Assembly: GCF_004360225.1 (NCBI RefSeq)
Contig: NZ_SNUA01000009.1
Location: forward strand, 62,001 to 126,000
Direction: 5' to 3'
Source of the DNA: Alcanivorax sp. 24
GTDB lineage: Bacteria > Pseudomonadota > Gammaproteobacteria > Pseudomonadales > Alcanivoracaceae
Length of the DNA stretch: 64,000 bases
Below the pieces are notes generated by a model. The model did no database searches. It was not told the DNA's origin and saw only the letters and a list, made by a program, of their open reading frames with translations. Positions 9,690 to 19,999 of this stretch are shown one piece after another. Both the position numbers and the translations under genes were made by a program. Position 1 is the first letter of the stretch. Each line of letters starts with the position of its first letter.

Positions 9690-11291
9690 TCAGCCCGGCT
9701 GGTAATACGCCTCGTGCTCGGAGCGAATCATGTGCTTTTGCACTTTGCCGGTTCCAGTGCGTGGAAATTCTTCCGTGAACAGCACCGCCTTGGGCACCTT
9801 GAAGCCCGCCAGCCGCTCCCGGCAATGCTCCAGCACCCGCTCTTCGTCCGCCCGCGCACCAGGTTTGAGAATCACCACCGCGGTGATCGCTTCCCCCCAG
9901 TGTTCATGGGGTAGCCCCACCACCGCCGCTTCCGCCACGGTTTCATGCTCCATCAGGCAGCGCTCCACCTCGATCGATGCCACGTTTTCACCGCCGGTCT
10001 TGATCACATCCTTCTTGCGGTCGGTGAACCAGATGGCGCCGTCCTCATCCATCCAGGCAATGTCGCCGCTGTGAAACCAGCCATGCTGAAAACTCTCGCG
10101 GGTCTTGTCCGGCTGGTTCAGATAGCCGTTCATGGTCTGCGGGCCGCGATAGACGATTTCCCCCGGCTCGCCACGGGGCAACAGGCGGCCGTGATCGTCC
10201 ATGATCGCCACCCGCGTCATGGCGGTGGCGGTGCCCCAGGTGGCGGCCTTGCTCCACTGATGCTCCGGACGTTGCATGCAGGTGGCCGGAGTGAACTCCG
10301 TCTGGCCGGAACCGAGCACCACATCGGCATTGGGAAACAGTTCGTGCAGAGCACGCAGCCGTTCATCCGGCATCGGCGCCATGGCATAGACCGCCCGGGT
10401 CACCGACGTCAGATCGTGGTTGCCGTGCGCCGCGACGTCCAGCAACTGGCCGTACATCATCGGCAGAAACATGATCACATTGGCCTGGTGCTTTTCGATC
10501 AGAGCCAGCATGTTTTCCGGTGTATCGAACCCCGGCGCCAGAATCACCCGAGCGCCCACGGTGAACATGGGCACGGTCATGGAATTGAGCATGGCGCAAT
10601 GAAACAGCGGCAGCACCACTAGCGCCCGGGTATTGTGATCGGCCTGATGGGCAAGCGCCCCGGACAGCCCGGCCATGGTCACCGCCAGATGACTGGTGAG
10701 CACGCCCTTGGGCAAAGCAGTGGTGCCGCTGGTGTAGAGCAGTTGCACCGCGTCACGATCAAACACCGGCACTTGCAGTTCGGCATCGTCCCCTTGTTCC
10801 AGCAAGGCATCGAACGAACCGGCGTCCCTGGGCAGAGCCTCCGGCGCCCGCGCCCCGGTCCAATACACCCCCTGAAGCTCCGACAACGATGGCACCAGTT
10901 CCTTCGCCGCCGCCAACAACTGATCCTGCACGATCAGCACCTTCGCCGCGGAATCCTGGAAACAATAGGCGATTTCCGAGGGGCGCAGCCCCAGATTGGC
11001 CGGTGCGCAGATCAACCCGGCCTTGGCGCAGGCCAGATAAGTAATGAGGATTTCCAGGCAGTTGCCGGCCATCACTCCGACCACGTCCTGATGCTTCAAA
11101 CCGAGGCCCAGCAAAGCGCTGCCCAGGCGATTCGCGCGCCGATCCAGTTCACCGTAAGTAAGACTTTGCTCGCCACAAACCAGCGCCACTCTGTCCGGAA
11201 ACAGATCCGCGGCCCGGGTGCTCATGTCACCGACACAGACCCGGTCCACCATATGCCGGCCGAAAGCGTCCTCGTCGAGATTCACTGTCAT
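9690..11291 (-). CDS. Acyl-CoA synthetase (AMP-forming), AtuH-like by context
   Basis: A 533-residue ANL-family ligase that activates a carboxylic acid to its acyl-CoA through an acyl-adenylate. The P-loop signature is LLYTSGTTALPKGV, the ATP/AMP motif is VLGSGQTEFTP, and the C-terminal hinge and catalytic lysine region reads DRKKDVIKTGGENV and PRTGTGKVQK. GGAGAG precedes the ATG at 11291. It is the last gene of a four-gene operon with carboxylase beta, carboxylase alpha and enoyl-CoA hydratase. The substrate cannot be read from sequence. A branched or isoprenoid acid is inferred from the neighbours. Confidence 0.88.
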   Translation of the reverse strand: MTVNLDEDAFGRHMVDRVCVGDMSTRAADLFPDRVALVCGEQSLTYGELDRRANRLGSALLGLGLKHQDVVGVMAGNCLEILITYLACAKAGLICAPANLGLRPSEIAYCFQDSAAKVLIVQDQLLAAAKELVPSLSELQGVYWTGARAPEALPRDAGSFDALLEQGDDAELQVPVFDRDAVQLLYTSGTTALPKGVLTSHLAVTMAGLSGALAHQADHNTRALVVLPLFHCAMLNSMTVPMFTVGARVILAPGFDTPENMLALIEKHQANVIMFLPMMYGQLLDVAAHGNHDLTSVTRAVYAMAPMPDERLRALHELFPNADVVLGSGQTEFTPATCMQRPEHQWSKAATWGTATAMTRVAIMDDHGRLLPRGEPGEIVYRGPQTMNGYLNQPDKTRESFQHGWFHSGDIAWMDEDGAIWFTDRKKDVIKTGGENVASIEVERCLMEHETVAEAAVVGLPHEHWGEAITAVVILKPGARADEERVLEHCRERLAGFKVPKAVLFTEEFPRTGTGKVQKHMIRSEHEAYYQPG

Positions 11292-11338
11292 GGTGCGGCT
11301 CTCCTGTTGTTGTGCTTATGGGAATATGGATAGGATCG

Positions 11339-12118
11339 CTAGCGCCCGGGCCAATCCGGCGCACGCTTCTCATTGAACGCGGCCAGGCCTTCCTTGGCGT
11401 CCTCGGTCAGCGCAAGAGTGGCAATCTGCGTTTCGGTGTAGGCGATGGCCTGATCGAAGGACATCGCTTCGATAGCCCGCAACGCATACTTGCCCCGGCG
11501 AATCGCGGTGGGGGATTTGTCCACCAGGCGGTCAATCAACCATTCGACCTTGGCGTCCAGTTCCGCCGCCGGCGCCAGATGATTGACCAGCCCCGCCTGC
11601 AACGCTTCGTCGGCGGTGAAGGGCTCACCGGTGAAGCACCACTCTCGCAGCACCCGTTGCGGCACCAGACGCTGCAGCAGACTCAACACCTGCATCGGGA
11701 AAACCCCGACCTTCACTTCCGGCAATCCGAAGCGCACCGTGTCCACCGCCACCGCCATGTCGGTCATGCACAGCAACCCCATGCCACCGGCCATGCAGAC
11801 TCCGTTCACCCGGGCAATGCTCGGTACCGTGCTGTTACTGGCGAGGCGCATCAGATCGGCGTAGTCGGCATTGGGCTTGGCGTAATCGAAGACGAAACCC
11901 TCTCCGGGACGCAGATCGGCGCCCGCGCAAAAGGCTTTGTCACCGCTGCCGGTGAGCACGATCACACGCACTTGCGGATCCGCCTGGGCCTGCTCATAAC
12001 CCTGACGAATACCGTCGATCACCGCCTGATTGATGGCGTTGCGTTTCTCCGGCCGGTTCACCGTGATCCACAGCGCCCGGCCACGTTGTTCCAGTAATAC
12101 CGCTTGCTCCGTACTCAT
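11339..12118 (-). CDS. Enoyl-CoA hydratase/isomerase family protein
   Basis: This crotonase-fold enzyme hydrates a 2-enoyl-CoA or a glutaconyl-type CoA. The 259-residue product shows the CoA-binding start (RPEKRNAINQAVIDGI), the oxyanion-hole segment near residues 65-70 (GDKAFCAGADL) and the second active-site loop (VNGVCMAGGMGLLCMTD). Its start overlaps the carboxylase alpha stop by ATGA, so translation is coupled. By position it parallels AtuE or LiuC (isohexenylglutaconyl-CoA or methylglutaconyl-CoA hydratase). That assignment is inference. Confidence 0.86.
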   Translation of the reverse strand: MSTEQAVLLEQRGRALWITVNRPEKRNAINQAVIDGIRQGYEQAQADPQVRVIVLTGSGDKAFCAGADLRPGEGFVFDYAKPNADYADLMRLASNSTVPSIARVNGVCMAGGMGLLCMTDMAVAVDTVRFGLPEVKVGVFPMQVLSLLQRLVPQRVLREWCFTGEPFTADEALQAGLVNHLAPAAELDAKVEWLIDRLVDKSPTAIRRGKYALRAIEAMSFDQAIAYTETQIATLALTEDAKEGLAAFNEKRAPDWPGR

Positions 12119-14100
12119 TCCGGTTTGCTCTCCTCACTGGCATCCACTTCGATTTCCACCAGTACCCGACCGGCGGTCACCTGATCTCCTTCCGCGGCGC
12201 TGATCACCGAGACCACACCGCCGACGCCGGCCCGGTGCACGTGCTCCATCTTCATCGCTTCCAGCGTCAGCACCGCTTCGCCGGCTTCCACCCGCTGGCC
12301 TTCGTGTACCGCCACCGACACCAGGCGACCGTTCATCGACGCCCGCACCCGGCCATCGCCACCATCAACGGCGCCCCGGGCAGCGGCGGCGTAGGTACAG
12401 TCCGTTACCGCGTAGCCTTCGCCGTCATGGAGGAAGTACAACACGTCTCCACGACGCTCCAGCGCTACCGTCTCCACCACGCCGTCGCGTTCCAGCCGCA
12501 CTCCTTCAGCGGTGAAACCGAGCAGCCCGAATGCCGTGACGACGTCGTCGATGACCACCTGCAAACGATCCGACTGCAAACGGGTCAGGGTAGCGGCGCC
12601 GTCTTCATCACGCAGTTGATAGCGGACGATAAGCGGCAATCGGGAAGACAAAACAGCCCGGGTGTTGCCGGCCCCGCTATCAGTGAGATACAACAAAGCG
12701 GCGGCCAGCGCCCGCAGTTGCTGTCCGTGCTCCTCGTCCTCGCGCAACAAGTCGCCCTGGCGCTGCTCCACGAACGCGGTGGTGGCCTCACCAGCGGCGA
12801 ACACCGGATCGCGCAGGCAACGCGCCAGAAAGCCCTGGTTGGTTTCCACCCCCAGCGCCACCAGTTCTTCCAGCCCCGTGGCCAGACGGCGGCGGGCCTC
12901 GTCCCGGTTCTCGCCCCAGGCAATCAACTTGGCCACCATCGAGTCATAGAACGGCGGCACCTCGGCGCCATCCTGCAACGCACTGTCCACCCGCAGGGTT
13001 CGCGGCGCGCGCCAGCGCACCAGGGTGCCGCTCTGCGGCATGAAGCCCTGGCGCGGACTTTCCGCGCAGAGACGCACTTCGATGGCATGTCCGCGGAAGC
13101 GGATGTCATCCTGTTCCGGGGCCAGAGGTTCCCCGGCGGCCACTCGCAATTGCAGAGCCACCAGATCCACACCGGTGATCGCCTCGGTGACCGGGTGTTC
13201 CACCTGCAGGCGCGTGTTCATCTCCATGAAGTAGAACCGTCCCTCGCTATCCAACAGGAACTCCAAGGTACCGGCGCCTTCATAGCCGATGGCCCGCACC
13301 GCTTTCACGGCGGTCTCACCCATCTGCTCACGCAGAGCCTGATCCACGGCCGGAGAGGGCGCTTCTTCCACCACCTTCTGGTGACGGCGCTGTACCGAAC
13401 AATCCCGCTCACCGAAATGCAGCGCCTTGCCGTAACGGTCCGCCATCACCTGAATCTCCACGTGACGCGGTTCGACGATGGCTTTCTCCAGAATCACTTC
13501 CGGATCACCAAAAGCGCTTTGCGCCTCCGAACGGGCGCTGGCCAACGCCTCCAGGAAGGTGTCAGTGCTTTCCACCAGACGCATGCCGCGCCCGCCGCCA
13601 CCAGCGGTAGCTTTGATCATCACCGGGTAACCGATCTCATCCGCCTCCCGGTGCAGCCGTTGCTCGCTTTGATCCTGGCCTTGATAGCCGGGCACGCAAG
13701 GCACGCCGGCCTGCTCCATCAGCAGCTTGGCACGGGCCTTGTGGCCCATGGCCTCGATGGCCTCGGCGGAGGGGCCGATGAACACCAGTCCGGCGTCGGC
13801 GCACGCTCTCGCCAGCGCCGGATTCTCCGCCAGAAAGCCATAGCCCGGGTGCACCGCGTCGGCTCCGGCACGTTTGGCCGCGTCGATGATGTTGTCGATA
13901 TTCAGATAGGACTGCGCCGGCAATGCCTCGCCGATACAAACCGCCTGATCCGCCTCCAGGGCGTGGCGGGCATCGCGGTCGGCGCTGGAATAAACCGCCA
14001 CCGTGCGGTAACCCAGTTCCCGGGCGCTGCGCTGAATGCGCAGGGCAATTTCGCCACGATTGGCGATCAGTATCTTGCTGAAAGGGGTCGCTTTACTCAT
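12115..14100 (-). CDS. Acyl-CoA carboxylase alpha subunit (biotin carboxylase plus biotin carrier)
   Basis: This 661-residue subunit carboxylates its own biotin with bicarbonate and ATP for a downstream acyl-CoA carboxyltransferase. The N-terminus (KILIANRGEIALRI) opens the biotin carboxylase domain. The ATP-grasp region has KATAGGGGRGMR and MEMNTRLQVEHPVTE. The C-terminal carrier domain ends in EAMKMEH with the biotinyl lysine about 35 residues from the end. The start at 14100 (MSKATPFSK) is taken over an upstream in-frame GTG at 14190 that would overlap the beta gene. It lies 16 bp after the beta subunit gene. Methylcrotonyl- and geranyl-CoA carboxylases both have this architecture. Confidence 0.92.
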   Translation of the reverse strand: MSKATPFSKILIANRGEIALRIQRSARELGYRTVAVYSSADRDARHALEADQAVCIGEALPAQSYLNIDNIIDAAKRAGADAVHPGYGFLAENPALARACADAGLVFIGPSAEAIEAMGHKARAKLLMEQAGVPCVPGYQGQDQSEQRLHREADEIGYPVMIKATAGGGGRGMRLVESTDTFLEALASARSEAQSAFGDPEVILEKAIVEPRHVEIQVMADRYGKALHFGERDCSVQRRHQKVVEEAPSPAVDQALREQMGETAVKAVRAIGYEGAGTLEFLLDSEGRFYFMEMNTRLQVEHPVTEAITGVDLVALQLRVAAGEPLAPEQDDIRFRGHAIEVRLCAESPRQGFMPQSGTLVRWRAPRTLRVDSALQDGAEVPPFYDSMVAKLIAWGENRDEARRRLATGLEELVALGVETNQGFLARCLRDPVFAAGEATTAFVEQRQGDLLREDEEHGQQLRALAAALLYLTDSGAGNTRAVLSSRLPLIVRYQLRDEDGAATLTRLQSDRLQVVIDDVVTAFGLLGFTAEGVRLERDGVVETVALERRGDVLYFLHDGEGYAVTDCTYAAAARGAVDGGDGRVRASMNGRLVSVAVHEGQRVEAGEAVLTLEAMKMEHVHRAGVGGVVSVISAAEGDQVTAGRVLVEIEVDASEESKPE

Positions 14101-14116
14101 ATCGTTACCGCTCGAA

Positions 14117-15739
14117 TCAGGGACGGGCCACGGAGAACTGCATCGGCTGGGTTTGCCGCAGCTCCGCCTCGCGGCAGATGGATAGCACATAGGCGATCAC
14201 GCCGCGGGTATCGCGCGGGTCGATGACACCATCGTCCAGCAGGCGGCCGCTGGTGGCGAATACGTCCATTTGCTTTTCAAAGGTCTCGATAATGCGCCCC
14301 TCCAGATCCTCCAGGGCGGCGCGATCCACTTCCTGGCCACGGCGTTTGGCCGCCGATTCGGTGACGATACTCATGGTGCGGGCGGCCTGTTCACCGCCCA
14401 TTACCGCGGTCTTGGCGTTGGGCCAGGAGAAACAGAAACGCGGATGAAAGCCCCGGCCGCACATGCCGTAATTGCCGGCGCCAAAGGACGCGCCGCAGTA
14501 CAAAGTGATCTGCGGCACGGTGGCGTTGGTCACCGCCTGAATCATCTTGGAACCGTGTTTAATGATGCCGGCCTGTTCATAGTCCTTGCCGACGATGAAG
14601 CCGGTGGTGTTGTTCAGATACAGGATCGGCGTGCGCGACTGGCAACAGGCCTGAATGAAATGGGTAGCCTTGGTCGCCCCGGCGGGATCGATCGGCCCGT
14701 TATTGGTGATGATGCCCAACGCCATGCCTTCGATGCGCGCCTGCCCGCAAACGGTGGCGGAGCCATAGTTGGCGCCGAACTCGAGGAAGTCGGAGTCGTC
14801 GACGATGCGCGCGATCACTTCCTTCATGTCCACCGGTCTTTTGTGATCCATGGGCATGATGCCGAGCAGCTCCTCGCGATCGTACCGGGGCGGCGGTGCC
14901 GTTTCGGCGGCGGCCGCCGGGATATCCCGGTTCCAATCCAGCTTGCCCATGATGTCACGTACCAGACGCAGGGCATCGCGATCATCCTCGGCGAGATAAT
15001 CACCCAGGCCCGACAAGGTGGTGTGCATCTCGGCGCCGCCCAGTTCCTCATCGGTGGCTTCTTCACCGGTGGCCGCTTTCAGCAGAGGCGGACCGGCCAG
15101 GAAGGCCTTGGAGCGGCCGCGCACCATGATGATGTAATCCGACAGCCCGGTCTGGTAGGCGCCGCCGGCGGTGGAGGAACCGTGCGTAACGGTGACCACC
15201 GGCAGACCGGCGGCGGACAGACGCGCCAGGTTACGGAACGAGGAGCCACCCAGAATGAACTCCTCGACCCGGTACTTGAGCAGGTTGGCGCCGGCGCTTT
15301 CCACCAGTTGCACGTAGGGCAGCTTGTTTTCCAGTGCCAACTCCTGCACCCGCAGTACCTTGTCCAGCCCCATGGGCTGGGCGGCACCGGCGTCGATGCC
15401 GGAATCGGTGGCGAGGATCATGCAGCGCACGCCGCGGACATAACCAATGCCCGCGATATTGCCGCCGCCGGGGATGGTTTTCTCCGGATCCGCGTTGTCC
15501 ATGCCATAACCGGCCAGGGTAGCCAGCTCCAGAAAAGGGGCGCCGGGGTCCAGCACCAGCGCCACACGCTCACGCGGCAGCAATTGGCCGCGCTTTTCAA
15601 AGCGCCCCTTGGCGGCGGCGGACTTGTCCCGGGTCCGTTGCTCCACCGAGCGCAAACGCGTCAGCAGCGCCTCCATACCGGCCCGGTTTTCCCGGAAAGT
15701 GGCGTCCGCGGAGGACACTTGGGTTTCGAGTACTGCCAT
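14117..15739 (-). CDS. Acyl-CoA carboxylase beta subunit (carboxyltransferase, geranyl/methylcrotonyl type)
   Basis: The subunit transfers CO2 from biotin to an acyl-CoA. The 540-residue product has the two-lobed carboxyltransferase fold. The N lobe shows LVESAGANLLKYRVEEF and HGSSTAGGAYQTG, and the C lobe shows IITNNGPIDPAGATKATHF and ASFGAGNYGMCGRGF. These segments put it among methylcrotonyl- and geranyl-CoA carboxylases rather than propionyl or acetyl enzymes. The ESAGANLLKYRVEEF wording looks closer to AtuC than LiuB, which is my judgement from memory. Start at 15739 follows GGGAAG; a GTG at 15766 is possible. It is the first gene of the operon. Confidence 0.9.
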   Translation of the reverse strand: MAVLETQVSSADATFRENRAGMEALLTRLRSVEQRTRDKSAAAKGRFEKRGQLLPRERVALVLDPGAPFLELATLAGYGMDNADPEKTIPGGGNIAGIGYVRGVRCMILATDSGIDAGAAQPMGLDKVLRVQELALENKLPYVQLVESAGANLLKYRVEEFILGGSSFRNLARLSAAGLPVVTVTHGSSTAGGAYQTGLSDYIIMVRGRSKAFLAGPPLLKAATGEEATDEELGGAEMHTTLSGLGDYLAEDDRDALRLVRDIMGKLDWNRDIPAAAAETAPPPRYDREELLGIMPMDHKRPVDMKEVIARIVDDSDFLEFGANYGSATVCGQARIEGMALGIITNNGPIDPAGATKATHFIQACCQSRTPILYLNNTTGFIVGKDYEQAGIIKHGSKMIQAVTNATVPQITLYCGASFGAGNYGMCGRGFHPRFCFSWPNAKTAVMGGEQAARTMSIVTESAAKRRGQEVDRAALEDLEGRIIETFEKQMDVFATSGRLLDDGVIDPRDTRGVIAYVLSICREAELRQTQPMQFSVARP

Positions 15740-15927
15740 GAAAAGGGCTTCCCAGTCTGTCGGCACCGGGGCTCACCGGCGCCTTGGTGTTAAAACAGTT
15801 CTGGTAGCCTACGCAGTGGCAAAGCGGCGGGTCTTGCGAAAAATAGCTATGGGGGGAAGGAAAGTTGATCGTGGATAGTTGACAGCGAAAAGAAAAAACG
15901 AAAAGAAAAAACTGGGGAACCTTAACT

Positions 15928-16010
15928 GCTGTGGGAAGCTTGCTTGCAAGCGAATAGGATTCGTTCAAGGGTATGCAATATTCGCTTGCAAGCAAGCTTC
16001 CCACAGTGGC
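15928..16010. repeat. Inverted pair of REP elements
   Basis: CTGTGGGAAGCTTGCTTGCA with CGAAT faces ATTCGCTTGCAAGCAAGCTT with CCCACAG across a 23-bp spacer. It fills much of the 322-bp gap between carboxylase beta and bioA; the AT-rich remainder upstream of it shows no gene. Confidence 0.78.
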
Positions 16011-16061
16011 CAAAGATCAGGAGGTTTGCTCTTTGCGCAATCAACTATCCACTGTCAATTG

Positions 16062-17342
16062 TCAACTCTCTAATTGACTTACCACCCTCATGGCGTGAGT
16101 CAGTTGTCTCAGTTGCTCCGGCTCGATGATGAACGGGGGCATGATGTAAAGCAGTTTGCCGAACGGCCTGATCCAGACGCCCAGTTCGACCAGTTGTTTC
16201 TGCACCTGGCCCACGTCGCAAGGCTGCTTGAGTTCCACCACGCCGATGGCGCCGAGCACGCGCACATCCGCTACCTTGTCGGATTCCAGGCAGGGTGTCA
16301 GTTCAGTCCGTAGCTGCATTTCGATGGCCTGCACCCGCTGCTGCCAGGGGCTTTCCAGCAGCAGGTCGATACTGGCGTTGGCCACCGCGCAGGCGAGCGG
16401 GTTGCCCATGAAAGTGGGCCCATGCATCAGGACGCCGGCCTGGCCGTCGCAAATGCCGGCGGCCACGCGATCATTGCAGAGCGTGGCGGCGAGGGTCATG
16501 TAACCCCCGGTGATGGCCTTGCCGAGGCAGAGGATATCCGGCACCACATCGGCGTGTTCCAGGGCGAACAGTTTGCCGCTGCGGCCGAAGCCGGTGGCGA
16601 TCTCGTCGAAAATCAACAGCACGCCGTGCTGGTCGCACAGACGGCGGCAGCCTTTCAGGAATTCCGGGTGGTACAGCCGCATGCCACCGGCCCCCTGCAC
16701 CACCGGCTCCAGTATCAGCGCGGCGATCTCGTCCGCGTGTTGCTCCAATTGCGCGCGCACGGAGTCCAGAGCACTATCGTCCCAAACGCCGTCGAACCGC
16801 ACCGAGGGCGCCTCGGCGAAGTAGTGGCGCGGCAGAATACCGCTGAACAGATCATGCATGCCGTTGACCGGATCGCACACCGCCATGGCGCCAAAGGTGT
16901 CACCGTGATAGCCGTTGCGCAGCGCCAGCAATCGGTGTTTGCCGGTCTTGCCCTGGCTCATCCAGTACTGCAGCGCCATCTTGATCGCCACTTCCACCGA
17001 CACCGAACCGCTGTCCGCCAGGAATACCTTGGTCAGTTCAGCAGGGGTCAGGGCCACCAGCCGCTTGCCCAGCTCCACCGCCGGTTCATGGGTGATGCCG
17101 CCGAACATCACGTGAGCCATGCGCTCGGCCTGGTCGCGCAGGGCCTGATTCAGGCGTGGGTGGTTATAGCCATGGATGGCCGCCCACCAGGACGACATGC
17201 CATCCACCAGCCGGCGCCCGTCTTCCAGCTCCAGGTGGACGCCCTCGGCGGCGCGCACCGGGTACACCGGCAGGGGCCGGGAGGTGGAGGTGTAGGGGTG
17301 CCAGAGATGGTCGCGGTCGAAATCGAGGTCGATGGAGGCCAT
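16062..17342 (-). CDS. bioA: Adenosylmethionine-8-amino-7-oxononanoate aminotransferase BioA
   Basis: BioA is a PLP enzyme that makes 7,8-diaminopelargonate in biotin synthesis, using S-adenosylmethionine as amino donor. The 426-residue product opens with the BioA signature [11 protein letters not shown]. It also has [16 protein letters not shown] near residue 47, [25 protein letters not shown], and the PLP lysine motif [12 protein letters not shown] near residue 275. It stands alone here, apart from other bio genes. Biotin is the cofactor of the adjacent carboxylase, but I cannot say whether that neighbourhood is functional. Confidence 0.93.
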   Translation of the reverse strand: MASIDLDFDRDHLWHPYTSTSRPLPVYPVRAAEGVHLELEDGRRLVDGMSSWWAAIHGYNHPRLNQALRDQAERMAHVMFGGITHEPAVELGKRLVALTPAELTKVFLADSGSVSVEVAIKMALQYWMSQGKTGKHRLLALRNGYHGDTFGAMAVCDPVNGMHDLFSGILPRHYFAEAPSVRFDGVWDDSALDSVRAQLEQHADEIAALILEPVVQGAGGMRLYHPEFLKGCRRLCDQHGVLLIFDEIATGFGRSGKLFALEHADVVPDILCLGKAITGGYMTLAATLCNDRVAAGICDGQAGVLMHGPTFMGNPLACAVANASIDLLLESPWQQRVQAIEMQLRTELTPCLESDKVADVRVLGAIGVVELKQPCDVGQVQKQLVELGVWIRPFGKLLYIMPPFIIEPEQLRQLTHAMRVVSQLES

Positions 17343-17429
17343 GGGACTACCTGTTTAAGAGGACGGCTGTTACGGGGACAGCGGTTTATGGGGAAAGCCC
17401 GAGCACCATGCCAAGACCGGCGCCAATGC

Positions 17430-18317
17430 TCAAGCGTCGTCGTCCACCGGCTTCCAATCCAGGGTTTCCTGATCCAGTAGCCAGGCGTGCCAGCGGCCGT
17501 CGCTGTCCTGCACCCGGTAGTGATAGTCCCCGTCCCGGGTGACCGTGCGCTCGGAGATCTGATTCTTCAGACAGCTGTCCAGCGTCAGCGTGCGCCAGTC
17601 CAGCAACCGCCATTGCGTATCCAACCGCAGTCGCACCAGACCGCTCTCATCACCGGCGCCGCACATGCCCAACGCATAGGGACGGGATGGATGCTGGTAA
17701 CCCAGCAGCACCACCAGACCCTGCCCATCCTCGCGCCATTCCAGGACCTCGTTACCCGCCGCCGGCATATCGAACGCGGTCAGGTCCAGTTCTCTCTCCC
17801 GCTCACCGTCTTGCAGATGCAGGAACGAGTAGCGCCGGTAGACCGACAAATCAGGGTTGTACAGACGCAAGGCGGCAGTGCCCTCCTCATCGCGCCAGCT
17901 CCCCGTACCTTCGTGATTGATCTCGAACCGTTCGGTCCAGCCGGTCAGCGCGCGGTAGTAGGCAATACTGTCCCAGAAGCGGCTGCCTTCGTAGGCGAAG
18001 TCCAGCAGCTCCCGCCCCGGCGTCGGGTTGTCAAAGCGATAAAGCGCCCAGCCATCGGTGTCACGCAGTCCCACCAGGGGCACCCAGGCACGGGAATCGC
18101 CACGACGGTAAGCTCCGCTGAGGGAATAAATATCGCGGTGGCCGGGGGAAAACTCATGCACGCGCAGCATCAGGGTCAGCGGCATATCGCCCAACTCCCC
18201 ACGGTAAAGCCGCTCCCGGGTATCCCATTCCCGCACCTGTATCCGTGGCTGCGCCACCGACACCGCCGTCAGCAACAACATCAGCAGGGCGATGACGCTT
18301 CGTCCTCGGGTATTCAC
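17430..18317 (-). CDS. Exported protein of unknown function
   Basis: A 295-residue protein with a signal peptide (MNTRGRSVIALLMLLL..., likely cleaved after residue 22, SVA|QP), so probably periplasmic or secreted. The mature part is rich in Trp, Arg and Asp and looks beta-rich, with repeated short strands such as LYRRYSFLHLQDG and WALYRFDNP. There are two cysteines near residues 222 and 252. No domain was recognised. It lies between bioA and the acyl-CoA ligase gene on the same strand, with gaps of 87 and 124 bp, so it may be transcribed alone. Confidence 0.7.
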   Translation of the reverse strand: MNTRGRSVIALLMLLLTAVSVAQPRIQVREWDTRERLYRGELGDMPLTLMLRVHEFSPGHRDIYSLSGAYRRGDSRAWVPLVGLRDTDGWALYRFDNPTPGRELLDFAYEGSRFWDSIAYYRALTGWTERFEINHEGTGSWRDEEGTAALRLYNPDLSVYRRYSFLHLQDGERERELDLTAFDMPAAGNEVLEWREDGQGLVVLLGYQHPSRPYALGMCGAGDESGLVRLRLDTQWRLLDWRTLTLDSCLKNQISERTVTRDGDYHYRVQDSDGRWHAWLLDQETLDWKPVDDDA

Positions 18318-18441
18318 TTTTCGCGCTCCGCCGGCAATCCGATCGATGAGAAAAGAAACGTATTTTAAACGGGTCGGAACGCTGGCGGGGACGCTTTGTC
18401 GGACATTAAGGTGAACTTTTGTGAATGACGGGATATCGGGA

Positions 18442-19977
18442 TCAACCGTCCGGGATTCCCTCCGCCTCTTTCCTCAGCAATGCCTTCTGAATCTTCCCCG
18501 CCGGTGTCAACGGCAGGCTGTCACGAAAAACCAGGCGACGGGGAATTTTATAATCCGCCAACGCCCGGCAATGCGCCAGCACCGCGGCCTCGTCCAGATC
18601 GGTGCCGGGGCGCGAGACGATGTAGTAGCAACCGATTTCACCAAGCACCGCGTCAGGCACACCGATACCGGCCACCATCATCACCTGCTCCAGACGGGCA
18701 ATGTGATTCTCCACCTCGGCGGGATAGACATTGAAGCCGCCCTGAATAAACATGTCCTTCTTGCGGCCACGCAAGGTAATCATGCCCTTGTCATCGCGCT
18801 CACCGAGATCGCCGGTGTGCAGCCAACCTTCCTCATCGAAGGCACCGCCGCTATCGGCGGCGCCAATGTATCCCGGCACCACGCCCACGCCACGAAACAA
18901 CAGCTCACCGACCTCGCCGACGGGCAGGTCGGCGCCCGTTTCGTCCACCACCCGCAAGCCGGCATCGGCCAACGGCTGGCCGATACAGCGTTTCAAGCTA
19001 TCGTCATCGCATTTCCAAGGCGTCATGACGATGGCTCCGGACGTCTCCGACAAGCCGTACAGATTCATCAGCGTGGCCCTCGGCACCACCTCCTGCAAGC
19101 GTGCCAGCAGGGTATCGTCCACATTGCTGCCCCCTGTGATGACCATCCGCACCCGCGACAGGTCCACCTGCTCCAGCGCCGGGTTCATCAACAGCAACGT
19201 CAGCATGGTGGGGACACCCTGCAGCAAGGTAGGGGGATGTTCGGCCATCATCGCCAACACCTGATCCGCTTTGAAATCCGCCACCAGCTCACAGGTCGCC
19301 CCACCAAGCAGGCTGGTCAGAATGCCGCAGGTGATCCCTCCCACATGATTGAACGGCAGCGCCAGTTGGGTGTGATCCTCCGGGGAGATGCGGGTATGCG
19401 CTGCCTGGGCAGCGGCGGAAGCGAGCATGCTGGCATGGGTCAGCGCCGTACCTTTGGGGCGGCCCGTGGTGCCGGAGGTATAGATCACCATGGCGAGGTC
19501 GTCGGCGCTCAATTCCGGATCCAGGGCCGCCGGCTCCGCTCGCAGCAGTTGCTGAAAGCGCTCTCCATCCAGATCCACCACCTGCTCCAGGGCCGGAGTC
19601 TCCGGTGCGAGCCGATCGAACAGGGCGAGAAAATCGCACTTGTCATGATCCGCCACGGTGAATACCGCTCTTATGCCGCTGTCCTTGACCATATAGCGCA
19701 GCTCCGCATCGCGGTAACGCACCGACAATCCCACCACCGCCACCCCCAAACGGGCACAGGCGAAAAACAACCACAACCAATCCACACGATTGGGGGCGAT
19801 CACCCCAATACGATCACCACGACGCAGGCCCAATTCCCGCAGGCCGCCAGCCAGACTGGCGCTGATGGTTTGTGCGTCGTCGAAAGAATAGCGAACGCCG
19901 TTATCGATCCATCCGGTCCGTTGGGCGTACTCTTGAGCAACCAGGTCGAGCTGGTCGGGAATACGTCTGACGCTCAT
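18442..19977 (-). CDS. Acyl-CoA ligase (AMP-forming), second copy
   Basis: A 511-residue ANL-family ligase with the P-loop VIYTSGTTGRPKGTA near residue 170, LYGLSETSGAIV near 300, and the hinge/catalytic region GRKKDMFIQGGFNVYP and PLTPAGKIQK at the C-terminus. GGAGA precedes the ATG at 19977. It sits 22 bp downstream of the AraC-type regulator on the same strand and is probably cotranscribed with it. The substrate is unknown; a medium- or short-chain or aromatic acid is possible. Its closeness to the regulator suggests it supplies the inducing acyl-CoA or removes the inducer, which is inference. Confidence 0.86.
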   Translation of the reverse strand: MSVRRIPDQLDLVAQEYAQRTGWIDNGVRYSFDDAQTISASLAGGLRELGLRRGDRIGVIAPNRVDWLWLFFACARLGVAVVGLSVRYRDAELRYMVKDSGIRAVFTVADHDKCDFLALFDRLAPETPALEQVVDLDGERFQQLLRAEPAALDPELSADDLAMVIYTSGTTGRPKGTALTHASMLASAAAQAAHTRISPEDHTQLALPFNHVGGITCGILTSLLGGATCELVADFKADQVLAMMAEHPPTLLQGVPTMLTLLLMNPALEQVDLSRVRMVITGGSNVDDTLLARLQEVVPRATLMNLYGLSETSGAIVMTPWKCDDDSLKRCIGQPLADAGLRVVDETGADLPVGEVGELLFRGVGVVPGYIGAADSGGAFDEEGWLHTGDLGERDDKGMITLRGRKKDMFIQGGFNVYPAEVENHIARLEQVMMVAGIGVPDAVLGEIGCYYIVSRPGTDLDEAAVLAHCRALADYKIPRRLVFRDSLPLTPAGKIQKALLRKEAEGIPDG

Positions 19978-19999
19978 GATCAGGTCTCCATGGTGGTGT

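Noticed and set aside
12235-14226. 663-codon open frame on the plus strand
   Set aside because: Antisense to the carboxylase alpha gene; low-complexity His/Arg/Gln-rich translation and no ribosome site.
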